A stretch of DNA of 64,000 nucleotides from Tetrahymena elliotti 4EA (lineage: Eukaryota > Ciliophora > Oligohymenophorea > Hymenostomatida > Tetrahymenidae), in NCBI GenBank assembly GCA_000231825.2, contig JH720321.1:624761-688760 (forward strand), in the 5' to 3' direction. Made by a program: the position numbers and the translations under genes. Below are positions 14,501-25,384 of the stretch, in pieces (positions within the stretch are counted from its first letter, which is position 1; every line of letters starts with the position of its first letter). The notes beneath the pieces were generated by a model. It searched no databases. It was not told the origin of the DNA and was given only the letters and a program-made list of their open reading frames with translations.

Positions 14501-15620
14501 TACAATCCTAAAAATTCTTCAAAGTTTTCTATTTATTTTTATTAAATAAAATATGTTAAAAATTTCAAAAAAATAAGTTAATTTCAATGAAAATAAGGCA
14601 GAAATATCTTTTTCAAATATTCTATTTAACTACTTCAATATTTATTTTCAAAAAATTTATGATTGGTTAACCATTTTGTAATTTAGCTTTCTAGATAGTA
14701 GATAAGCAAATATAATATCTTAGTGTAATTTTATAATATGAGTTTGTAAATAAACAAAATAACTTACTTAAAATTTCTCTGTAGAAGTACTTTAATGAAT
14801 AAGCCAATACTTTATAAATTAATTAGAGTTAAGGAAGGTCCTTCAAATCGATAAGATCAGTGATTCTAAAGAATACCTTTTCAATAAATACCTTATAAGC
14901 GAGTTCTTAGCAGTCTCTAATAATCTCAGGAAGTAATTAAAGCATATAGGGAGTCATTAATCTTCTTCTTACTTTAGCAATATCAGGCTCTTCTTCAGAT
15001 TCCATTTTTTACTAAGCTTGCATGTCTTAATTTAACTTGACGGCATCATCTAAATCATCTTCATCATCATCTTATTCTTCTTCTTCATCAAATGCTATTT
15101 ACCCAGCTTCATTTTAAGCTTCATCATCTTCATCATCGAAAGATGCTTCCATCAAAACTTTTTATTTATTTTTGGTTAGCTTTTTCTAAGAAGCCTCCTC
15201 TGATGATACCACAGGAAGATTTAGATTATCTACAATAAGACCTATGATGTAATCTAAATTATGAAGTACCAAAGGTAAACTTTAAGAAAGATCAACAACT
15301 TATGTATAGAATTTTTTGTAATGAGATGTCTTGCATTTGGCATGCTAAAGTTCTAGCTCATCCAAAAAGTAGGATCCTAAATTATCTTCAGTTTAACTAT
15401 AAGGCTATTGCTTGATTTCATCTATGAAATGAGTGAGACTAACATCAACGTTTTAAATTTCTTTCTTGAAAGACTTAAATTTATAACGACCTGATAAGTC
15501 TACTTAAACACGTCTTTATATTTTTTCAGTCTCTCTGGGTTTATTTTTTTGTTTGACGTGCCAGAATTCTTCGACTGACAATTTCTTTGTAGTTCTTTTC
15601 GTGGGGATGTATTTGACCAT
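5579..15620 (-). CDS. UTP20: UTP20, small-subunit processome HEAT-repeat protein
   Basis: Very large nucleolar scaffold needed for 18S rRNA maturation in the U3 snoRNP/SSU processome. Start ATG 15620 (MVKYIPTKRTT), stop TGA 5579-5581. Nine introns (5831-5886, 6721-6779, 6852-6909, 7446-7508, 7751-7806, 9011-9059, 9709-9784, 10109-10164, 14529-14767) leave 9330 nt, exactly 3110 codons, so 3109 residues, somewhat longer than the human protein. Identification rests on stretches that align with human UTP20: the N-terminal segment GRYKFKSFKKEIQNVDV, the block NKYVRQFSSESFSYIIKKM after the large intron, the segment DYCHNEIFPLLVDEIFGKL near 8380-8460, and the basic tail with VINPEIAFEKK, which matches the human NPDIA region. 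The rest is helical, HEAT-like. Asp/Glu-rich insertions lie near 10850-10960, 12360-12445 and 15045-15140. No break was found; a short in-frame intron could still be hidden. Confidence 0.93.
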
Positions 15621-16386
15621 TTTATATTTTCAATGGAGACCTTAAATAAATTTAACTTGATAGTTTAGTTTGATTGCTTGCTTACTTACTTACTTGCTTG
15701 GTTGCTTAATATTTTATAGGGTTTTTTGGTTTTCCTATTTATATTTATATTTGTTAGATTTATAAGTTAGAGATATGCTTAATATCTATCTATTTATTTT
15801 GTTATTCTACTTGTTTTATTTTAAGAAATTATTAAGAGTTATCAAATAAAAACAAAAAATTATAAATTAAATTAATTAAATTTAGGTAATAAAAGCAAAC
15901 AAACCCAATCTTATTTGTGTGTTTTTAACATGCCTTTTGGTCTATATTTTCATTCTATTTTTAATATCATTTAATTTTGTTTTCTTTCATATATTTAGGA
16001 TAAAATTAGCTATTTATCTTTTTTTGCTACATTAGCTTCATTAATCAATCAGTCTTTTGCCTTCATAACAAATACATTCAATACAATCTTACTTTATAAT
16101 CCTACTAACTTCTATTTTTAATTAAAATATTTTTTTCAGAGTTAGAATTAAAAATCACTGATTTAAATAGGCAGATAATCCATTTTTAAAAATGAACGAA
16201 CATTAAAATATTTTTCATACAAATTCTATATAATATTTACTAATAAAAATAATAATACAAACTTTTATATTTGCCTTCACTTTATTTTAATTTAAATCAA
16301 GCAATATTTATCAGATATTCTAGATAAACTATGCATGCAAGCAATTTATTACTCAATCTATTAATTAAATTTTTGGGAAAGCTTTT
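15621..16386. other. Intergenic, AT-rich
   Basis: Upstream of UTP20 (minus) and downstream of the small gene at 16387-17093. It contains a short run of TTGC/TTAC tetranucleotides at about 15670-15705, just before the UTP20 start, probably 5' leader. Nothing else is recognisable. Confidence 0.55.
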
Positions 16387-17093
16387 TCATAGTCGATTCA
16401 AATTTCGTATTGTTGATCTATTATTAAAAATAATTTTAAATAAAAAAAATAATGTAAAATACAAAATATAAAATACAGCTGGTCATCATCGTTATCCTCA
16501 TCTTTTTAAATAAAATAAAAGATTAATTAATTTTTAATTTTATTAACATATCTAATTAATGTATGTTATTGTATAAGATCTACTCAGATACACATTAATT
16601 TAAAGCATAAAAAAGAAACTCATTCATTTTATTTTAAACTATTTATTATTTTTAGAAAAATTATATTTACTGTCTTCTTGATCGATGAAGCAACCCATTT
16701 CGTGAATATTCTCTAAGAAAATTCTATTAGTATTCATATTAATTAAGGCAGTTTTGCGCATGATTTCACTTTTTGCGAAAGTCATTCTATCAAATATAGT
16801 TTTAGATTAATAAATCTTCTACTTTGGTAAAATAAAAATATATTTACTCAAGATAATTAGAGTAAGTGGGAACTGCTAAAGCTTATTTCATAAAGGAGGA
16901 ACTTGACATTGACCAAGATTATTTATTTTATATTGATTTTTACATTTACATGCCCTTTCTATTTATTAAATTAGAATTAATTTTAGAAATTTCTGAAAAT
17001 TTCTCAAAGCCAATCGCTTCTTAAAAATGAAATATCTATTATAAATTAGAGGCAAAAGATAAAATAAAACAATTGAAGTGCTTTACGTAGCAT
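16387..17093 (-). CDS. Small six-exon hypothetical protein
   Basis: I do not recognise this protein. A consistent chain of exons gives exactly 101 codons (100 residues): 17087-17093, 16950-17019, 16848-16901, 16671-16786, 16477-16501 and 16387-16417. Every junction has GT...AG and the phases close; the stop is TGA 16387-16389. The product starts MLQAIGFEKFSEISK, has a polar helical middle (MTFAKSEIMRKTALINMN), then MGCFIDQED and an acidic run. There is no signal peptide or membrane segment. The first coding exon would be only 7 nt; translation could instead begin at ATG 16909, giving a shorter form (MSSSSFMKQAL). The base composition is clearly less AT-rich than the flanks, which supports a real gene. 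An adaptor-like small subunit is possible but there is no direct evidence. Confidence 0.55.
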
Positions 17094-17661
17094 GCTTAAA
17101 GAAGAAGCGACCGGCGTTCATTTATTTTATATTGTTTAAAATGCTAAAGTTTGTTTTTTTTATGTAAATTTTTGAAACTTTAAACCTACTAGATAAAAAC
17201 TTTGTCTAATTTGAAATTAACTTATTTAGTAAAATTTATAATTAGAAATTATATTTGCTTGTAAAAATCAATGATTAAGAGTTCTCTAGATATCTTTGTT
17301 TGATACCCTTCTACCATTAAATTAAACTTAACTAAAATTTGTTTATTATGGCTTTGAATATTAAAATTCTAAAATTAAATAAAGAAAATAAATTCATTTT
17401 AAAATGAAATGAAAATATTTCTTGTTTTTTCTTTGCTTCTATGAACAAATAAATATATTATTTTTATTAAAACATAGTAAATTTCTCAATAACGAGTCTT
17501 TCTAGAAAAAGATTTGAATTCTATTAAATATAAAGATTTTTTATCAAAAAAGAGCTATTAAAATTAATCAGTATAATTAGATTAAGCAAACAGAGCAAAA
17601 GCATCCATTTATACATCTATATTAAATCTAGTCTATTCAAGTTAATTTACAACACATTCAA
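17094..17661. other. Divergent intergenic region
   Basis: Lies between the start of the small minus-strand gene and the start of SCO1 on plus, so it should hold both promoters. It is AT-rich. The 25 bases just left of 17121 are unusually GC-rich (around CGCCGGTCGC) and would be 5' leader of the minus gene. Confidence 0.5.
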
Positions 17662-19513
17662 ATGTTCTTAATGAAAAATTCAGTCAAATCTATTTTCTCT
17701 AGAGCTATCTCTATGAACAGAAGCTCATATTAAGGACTTATTAGAGCTAGATAATTAACTAATTAATAAATCAACTCTTTTGCAAATTAACCTGAAGATG
17801 AAAAGTACAGAGAATTCCTTGATCTTACTAAAATTGACAAGAAATCTTTCTCTAATATGTCAAGGGATGAGTAAATCGCTAAGATAGATGAAGCCCTCAA
17901 AGCTTCCGAAAAAAAAGACCCTGATTTGGAAGATGATAGTTCCTTTGACAGACCTGGTGCTAACTCATTATATATATTCTTAGTAGGTAGTTTAGGTCTT
18001 CTTGTAGGTTATCTTGTTATGCAAGTTAATACTATGCGTCATTAAAAGAAAACCAGTTAGACTAATCCTCAATCAATTAAAACAAACGTTTAGGGATAGG
18101 TAATTAGTATAAATAGTATTAAATTTAAATTTTAAGTAGCAAATCTCAGATAAAAATAACAATCGTTATATGGAAACTTTACTATTTATTATATTATAAG
18201 AAATAAGAAAATTTCTATTTGAAGATGATTGAATAATCGAAAATTTAGAATTTCATAAAACATTTACTTAAAGAAGCAAGTATTTATTTATTTTAATAGA
18301 AAATAAATTTAATAAAGTCAAAGTTAAATTATATTCTTATGTAATTTTATTTGAGAATAAGATAAGCTTGATAGAAAATGAAAGAAAAGTAAATTAGAAA
18401 TTACCAATAATTTTATGAAATAAATTTTTTTAAAAAAAGATTTCCTTGGTCTTGTCAATAAATAAACATTGAAAAAAGATTTCATTTGATAAAACAAATA
18501 GTAGAATTTCAAATAAAGAATTAATAAATTTTAAGATAGCATTAAATTGAAATAAGAAAGAAAAAAATAAAAAATGAGAAGACACATTTTAATACTTCAT
18601 TAATTCATTAAGAAAATTTAATTAGCAATGAAGAGAAGAGCGAATGAAACCTTTAAAAACATTTAAAATAGATAAAATTTCAGTAAATTCTTGTTGATAA
18701 AATAATTCTAGAAAATGTTAAAATATCATTGAAGAGTATTTACAGTCTTCATTTTAATTTGATTGATATTTATATTTAGTGAATTACATTTTTTATTAAT
18801 AATAAATTACTTACAGTGAAATTGTTATCAATTTCTCATAAATAAGCTCTATTATTTTAAATATTTTAAAATCTTTAATTTTTAAATAGGCTTTAATTGG
18901 AGGCGATTGGTAATTGGCTGATACTAAAGGAAGACCTTTTGGAAGTGAGAATTTGAAAGGTAGCTATTACCTTATTTACTTTGGCTTCTGCAACTGTCCT
19001 GATATTTGCCCTAACTCTTTAATCAAATTGGTCAAGGGTTTATCAAAAGTTAGAGCTTCTCCAGAAGGCAAGTATCTTAAAATTAAGACAGTATTTGTTA
19101 GCGTAGATCCTGATAGAGATACCAATGAAAAGATAGAAGCATTCTTAAATATCTTTGATAAAGATATCATTGGTGTAACTGGTAAGCATAATAATGATAA
19201 AGATCTCAAAGATATGATGAAGAAATTCAGAATCTATTCAACTAAAATGGAATATGAAGATATTGAAGACGACAGGTAATCTACTTATTTTTCTTAATTA
19301 CAATTTATTAATTTTTTTTTATACAGAGGAAAAGACACTTAAGGAAAAATGAAAAACAACTATACAATCGACCACACTGTTTTAACCTATTTAATGGATG
19401 ACCAAAACAACTACTTGGCTCATTTAGGATCTAACTTAAGTGAAACAGATCTTGCTAAAGTTATTACAGAAAATATTCTTGCAAATGAAAGAAATAAAAT
19501 TAGGCGTTTGTGA
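17662..19513 (+). CDS. SCO1: SCO1/SenC mitochondrial copper chaperone
   Basis: Inner-membrane copper chaperone that delivers copper to the CuA site of cytochrome c oxidase subunit 2. Exons 17662-18099, 18890-19275 and 19327-19513 give 336 residues; phases close and the stop is TGA 19511-19513. Exon 1 encodes a basic, Ser-rich mitochondrial presequence, an acidic linker and one membrane helix (LYIFLVGSLGLLVGYLVM, residues 103-120). Exons 2 and 3 encode the thioredoxin-like domain. The copper ligands are visible: CPDIC (Cys182 and Cys186) and the distal His291 in TIDHTV. SVDPDRDT is the family's typical loop. The intron of 790 nt between the anchor and the catalytic domain is long for this window. 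No other cytochrome oxidase gene is nearby. Confidence 0.95.
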
Positions 19514-19599
19514 AAAATTAAAAAAATTTATTTTTTTAAATTCATTCTTAAATTTTTGTTTTTATGTTTAGAATTTATGGTTTGTCTATCCTTATTAAT

Positions 19600-20460
19600 A
19601 AAAATCTTTAATTTTCACTTCTTAATCCTTACTATTACTAACCTTAGGTTTTTAAATTTAATGATATCTCCTTTTTTTAAGGATAAATTCGTACTAGATT
19701 ATTTATCTAAGTCTTATTTAATCAATAAAGAGAAACTTTACAATTTGAAGCAACAAAGTATCCAAAAAAAGAATTCATATTTTATTTTTGTAAATTGATT
19801 CAGACTAGCTCTTCAACAATAAGACTCAATAAATTTTAGATAAAAATACCTAACAAAGGCACTAATCTATTCATTTTTTACATTTTGTCAAAAGAACAAA
19901 AATTTATTTTTTATTTTTACAAACAACATAATACTGAAAAAATAAGCAGAAAATCGACTTAATCCTTTATGCTTTTAATTTTTTTAAATTTTTTTGTACG
20001 AAAAATGCTTCTTTACAGTTTACAGAGGAATTAATTTTTATAGTCTCCTAATTTTCTTTAAGATAAGCTACTACCTTTTTCTAGAAACACTTCTAACTCG
20101 ATTATTTATCTAAGCCTTACTTTATCAATAAAATAAGTTCTTTGATTTTTAAAAAGCAAAATACTCTAAAAAAGAATTGAGCTTTTATTTTATATATTGA
20201 TTCATCATCTCTTACTATGTAAGAAAACTAAATAACTATTTTAGATGAATAGATTTAATTTTTGATTCTGATCTATTCATTTTTTAAACTTTCTCTAAAA
20301 AAAAGTATTTTTTATAAAACATTGAAAAAATAAACATAAGGCTTCATTCATATTAATTAATCTATTTGTCTATTTTCTTTAAAATTGGTTTTTCAAGAGA
20401 AGCATTTCTTAAGATATTGCAAAGAATTAATCTTTACAGTCTCGCAATATTTTGAAACTT
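19600..20460. repeat. Diverged tandem duplication, unit about 0.4 kb
   Basis: The word GATTATTTATCTAAG occurs at 19697 and again at 20100, followed both times by near-identical text ending TTTATCAATA or TTAATCAATA. Further matching landmarks keep the same offset of about 400: CTATTCATTTTTTA (19867 and 20270), TGAAAAAATAA (19934 and 20323) and GAATTAAT followed by TAGTCTC or CAGTCTC (20027 and 20423). The copies are noncoding and have drifted by small insertions and deletions. Confidence 0.6.
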
Positions 20461-23300
20461 TAAAAAAAATAAAGGATTGATTATCTTTTGCCATGATAAA
20501 AATTAGATTTTCAGTCTCATTTTTTTATGAATAAAAATATTTAAGTGACAAAATATTTACTTATTACTTGTCATGAATAAAATGTTTATTTCTGTGTGTA
20601 ATTTTCTTTTTTTTCAATTTTTTAAGAAATATTTACAGTGTATTTTGAAAAGAAAATTTTTAAATATTTAAGAAAAGTAAGTTAAAAATTTTTGTGTGAA
20701 TTATGTAATCTAAATTTCAGTCCCTCTTTTATAAATGTATTAAGAAAAGGGATTAATCTAGTGTTAAGTAAAGGTTGCTTAAAAGAGTAAGTTTAGAATT
20801 TATTTTGGAAAGCTTGGAATAGATAGTAAATTTATAATTTTGCAATTAATTTTTATTGGCTTAGCACTAAGAAAGATAAAAAGTTAATTATAGGCAATTT
20901 TCCATAAAATTTTGTTATTAAAGACTAAATTTGGAAAGTAACCAATTCTGCCTAAAAAATCTTTTAGTAATAACTTACAGTTGGTTTCAGCTTCACATTA
21001 TGAGTAATACCACATATATTTTTAAGAAAAGCAAGTACTAAAATAAAGTTTTCATTTATCTTTGTATATTTATCTATTTTGATTAAATAAAGCTGTCATT
21101 CTTTTTTTTTGTATGGTTTTTATGATAAATTCGGGATATCCATCAAACAGATAATTTGAATGATATTTCCTTTATACTAAATTTATTTAGAATTTTTTAC
21201 AAACTAAAGAGATTTAAGATATTTAACAAGTTTTGAATAAGTGAGGATATATTAAGAAGGTATTCATTTGAATTGCTTACTATGAATGAGATGAACTGTA
21301 CTTTTGGAAAATTTTGATGATTTTTAGAGAATAGTTTACAATAGTAATATTTAATCAAGCAAATTTTAATAAGTCAATCATAAAAAAATTCGCCTATGAT
21401 CTGTTTAAAGCAACAATCAAATTGGCTAAAATGATTTGTTTTATGTGAATAAAATGCAATCTATTGACTTTTGAGTTATTTTTTTAATTTTATTGAATGA
21501 TTTATTTTTCTTTTGTAAATCCTTTTTTGCAGATTTTTGTATTTTTTGAACATCTTGCTGCTAATTAGAGATGGAAATTAAACAAAATGGAAATAATTTA
21601 TTTCCAGGTATTATCAAAAATTCATCATTTTTTGAAATAAAAATTGAATAAACAATAAAATGTGTTGAAGAAATAACTTATATTTTATATATTTTATAAG
21701 AAACAATATATTTTCTAGAAGAATTTTTTCCTTTACTATTAATTATATTGTCATGTAGATTAATTAGTCTATAAATTATACAGTTCTTACCTAATAAATT
21801 AAGGAGATTCTTCTTATTCAAAAAAACTTAGTATAATTTATATAATCAATAGGAATAATTTATTAAAATCAAGGTATTACTTAAAGTAGAATATTTATAA
21901 TTAATTATTTCTGCACCTGTGACTTGCTACGGGTGTAAATGAATGAACCCATATTTTATATGCCGGATATGGATTTTATATGTGTGTAATTTTGAAAAAA
22001 AATATTTGTCAGAGACGCTGGTTCTTACTTAATAATCTCATCAATGTTATTTGCAAATTAGAAATAAAAGAAGAAAAAATGTTTAGGTTGTGATAGAATT
22101 CTAAAATTTTATTTCTTGAATCTTAAAAAATTTTATTCTATGTTCAGTTCAGATATAAAATTTCCTAACAATTTTTTCACTTAGATTAAATAATTGAAAA
22201 GAAATGCTAATTACTCTCATATTTCTATAGATTAAATAGATTTATATTGAATGATTTTTTATAAAGAAAAGTGATAAATCTCTCTTTAATCATCCTAAAA
22301 AATAGAAAAAATTTATTTGTAAGGAGGTGCATTAATTCTCAAATAATTAACCAAAAACTTTTACGCATTAATGAATATTGTTTAATAATAGGTGTTTTTT
22401 AAATAGTTTTTATTGATTTATCATCATTTTCAGGCTGTTTTAATTTATATCAAGTTGTTAGTTACTGTCTTTCATTCTGACTTTAGGTTTTTAGAAAATA
22501 TCATAATTTTATTTGTTAGCCACTCTTGTCATATGATAGCTAATTTTGATAAAATGATAAGTATTTATTTAATATTTTAGTTGAAGATGTATTGAAAAAT
22601 ATTTTTGATTTGTATAATTTTTCATATAAAAAGAAATATGAGGTCAATGTTTTGTATATTGATCTTGAATTGAAGTGTTATTTAATTTAAAAATAAGAAA
22701 ATCAAGGAAAATGATCATAATAATATTACATAAATTAGATGGAATTAAAAAAATTAACATGATTTTACGTTAGTTATTTTTGTTTATTTAAAAATGCAAA
22801 TGGTACAATAAACACAAATTAAAACAAGAATTTTTATTTGTAACTAATAGATAAAGATCAAATTGTATACTTTGATCTTAAAAATTATAATTAGATTTTG
22901 GTTTGAATTATTCCATCTAATTAGTTATATATTTATGAAATAGTCACTAGCTCATTCATTCACTCTCAAATTATTAAATTAATTTGGTTTCAAAATGTGA
23001 AAATTTTAGATATTGAAAATGTGTACTACCCGATAGTAATGATAGATGATAACAGCTTTGGTATGAGTTGTAATAAAAAGAATATAAATAAGCTTATCTT
23101 TTAATAAAAAATATTTCAAACTAATCGAATCCCCTTTACATTAAAATATAATAAATAGATGAAAAAAATAAGATAAAAACCAAATCTTACTAATAATATT
23201 AAGATTGGCAATTAATTTTAATCAAATAATTAATTAATTGCTAATAATTATTCAAAACAAACAAACAAATTAACAAAAAAACAAACAAAAAAGGCAAAAG

Positions 23301-23350
23301 AAAGACTGTTAAACCAAATTGGTGTCAATTTGTTTCATTTGAAAGTCTTT
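23301..23350. other. Imperfect hairpin upstream of the MGSC gene
   Basis: The outer arms AAAGACT (23301-23307) and AGTCTTT (23344-23350) pair. The inner arms CAAATTG (23315-23321) and CAATTTG (23326-23332) pair around the loop GTGT. It lies about 100 nt before the start at 23448 and could be in the 5' leader; function unknown. Confidence 0.4.
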
Positions 23351-23447
23351 TTTTCATTTTCAAAACAATAAAATAAGACCTTCATTTTTACATTTTTGGA
23401 ACTAAATCCAGCAAAGGGTTTTCTTTTTTCATACATTAAAAAGCAGT

Positions 23448-24017
23448 ATGGGTAGCTGTATTTCAAATCAGTGTTAAATTACTTCATATTCTTCTACTAC
23501 TGAATCTCAAGCTCAAAGTCAAGTGACTAAAAAAGAATATAAATATAAAGCGAAGAGCTAAAGATAACTAATCTGCATAAAAAAAGAGTAGAATAATATG
23601 ATTAGATAGTGGCTTAGATAATTTAAGGGGATATCATTTTAGATTGATATTTTAAAAGAATAACTTCTATCAAGAATGGTACACTAAAAACAATATAAAA
23701 GTTTGACAATAGATAAACTTTTCAGTGAGTGCTACTATAGAAATCTTATATAACCAAATGAATTAAGTGATTTATCAAAAAATATCAAAGAAATCTCTTA
23801 AAAATTAGAATCTTTGATTTAATAATCTTCTCAAAAGGAACTCTTCTCAAATGCAAACGATGAACTTATAGAAGAACTTAATTTCGTTATTGAAGGGTTC
23901 TTGCCTTTTGTTAAAATAGCAGAATAATTACCAATATCATCTGATAATCAATCTAATTAAGCCAAAACCATCCAAGATCTTGTACCAGTTCTTACAACTT
24001 CTCAGTCTCTGCATTGA
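23448..24017 (+). CDS. Hypothetical 189-residue protein with N-terminal MGSC acylation motif
   Basis: Single exon, 190 codons without TGA, ending at TGA 24015-24017. I do not recognise the family. The N-terminus is MGSCISNQC: Gly2 with Ser6 fits the N-myristoylation rule, and Cys4 next to it is a likely palmitoylation site, so a membrane-tethered cytosolic protein is inferred. A Ser/Thr/Gln-rich segment and a basic patch (KKEYKYKAKS) follow, then a helical, Leu/Ile-rich body with acidic stretches (ANDELIEELNFVIEGFLPF). There is no transmembrane helix. The composition (Glu, Lys, Ala codons, GC above the flanks) argues against a chance frame. The gene stands alone between two gene-poor stretches. 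Confidence 0.75.
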
Positions 24018-25218
24018 AATTTCGGATTTAAAAATGCAACTTATTTCTTGAAATAAATATTTTATAGCAAAGTATTTTGATAGACTATTATCATTTTTAA
24101 TACCAGAGCAAAGATTTAAGTCAAATATTTAGTTAGATATTTGATTACTGAATAATGAGTAAGTAAGAAGCCTAAATTAAGAAATACACTTTATTCTTCT
24201 ATTTAAAATGATTTATCAACAAAAAATCAAATAATAAATCTTTGGCTTCTTTTAAATCTTTGGATAAATTAATAAATAACTTAGCCATTTAAATGGATTG
24301 ATTTATTGTTTCCTAATTTGAGAAAATATCTTTGCTAAAAAAGTTTAAATATTTGCTTGATTAATATTGGTCAAAAAAGAATTACTTTCGCTAATTTAAA
24401 ATAAACTTTCACACGCTTGAATATTAGATTCAAAAAACTTGATTTGAGGATAATTTTTTTTTTCGTTTATCTCAAATGATAAAATCAATATTTGATTACA
24501 CTAAATCCTTAATTCTGTATACACTATGATCTCGCTGAACTCCTTATCCTAAATTATGATATATTACAAAACCAGAAGTAAATTGTGGAGTTTCAATTTT
24601 CATAATAACTTCAATTACTTCAAAAATGACTAAGCTTATGAGTATTTGCTTCTAGATTGTAACATTGTAGAAATATATTTTTTAGCTTTAGGATTGTAAA
24701 ATCTAAAAGAAAAATATTGTAGGTTAAAGTTAGTGAGTATTTGAATAATTTTTAAATTTAGTTAGAATAGATTAATTTTTAGACAATCACTCCTCTTAGT
24801 ATCCATTTAAGAAAATATAAAACTGAATAATAAGTGAATCCTAATAGAATTAAAAGCGGTCAGTTTATCTAATTTATCATAATTAGAAATCAAACTTACT
24901 TAAGCTTACAATAATTTAACAATCTAGAACTTCTTTAGCTGAAATACGATTTGTGTTCACTCCTTTTTTATGTAATTAAATGCATAAATTAATAGATAAT
25001 ACCTAATTACACATCGCGTAGGCTCAAATACTTTTTTTGAGAGAACAGATTACTAGCTAATTTTTTAAATGCAACCTATATAATAAATAATTTCAAGTCA
25101 AAAAAAAATTAATTAGATATTTACAAAAAGATTTCTCTTAAGTTCTTTCTCTTCAAATTTGAAGTTGAAAAAAACTATAATTCATCTTTATTTTTCAAAC
25201 AAAAAACTCAAAAAAATG

Positions 25219-25258
25219 TTGGCTGAGAAGTTCATTATTTATTGATCTTCTCAGCTAA
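25219..25258. other. 12-bp-stem hairpin in the gene-poor region
   Basis: TTGGCTGAGAAG (25219-25230) pairs with CTTCTCAGCTAA (25247-25258); eleven Watson-Crick pairs and one G-U or A-C mismatch depending on strand, around a 16-nt AT loop. It is GC-richer than everything around it. Candidate structured RNA or 3'-end signal; no family recognised. Confidence 0.45.
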
Positions 25259-25370
25259 TCAATTTATTTCTCAAAAATATAATAAACAATATAATTTAGC
25301 TTTAAATTTAAAAAAAATAACAACTAACTAACTAACTCACATATCAACCAACCAAACAAGCAAATTATTT

Positions 25371-25384
25371 ATCTATCTATCTAT
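25371..25384. repeat. ATCT simple repeat
   Basis: Three and a half tandem copies of ATCT, in a pyrimidine-rich stretch that continues with TCTATCTCGCTC-like text near 25455-25480. Ordinary microsatellite. Confidence 0.7.

Larger units (their letters stand above)
19514..23447. other. 3.9-kb gene-poor AT-rich region
   Basis: No frame shows coding composition. Chance reading frames without TGA are expected to be long here because G is rare. It contains a diverged tandem duplication near 19600-20460, a slightly GC-richer pocket at 21913-22030 and a hairpin just before the next gene, each listed separately. Confidence 0.55.

Noticed and set aside
18324..18512. 62-codon minus-strand frame inside the SCO1 intron
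   Set aside because: Phe/Leu/Ser-rich noise within an intron of the opposite strand.
25340..25365. Possible chromosome-breakage or telomere-related sequence (CAACCAACCAAAC)
   Set aside because: It lacks the full 15-bp ciliate breakage consensus and there is no C4A2/G4T2 repeat anywhere in the window.
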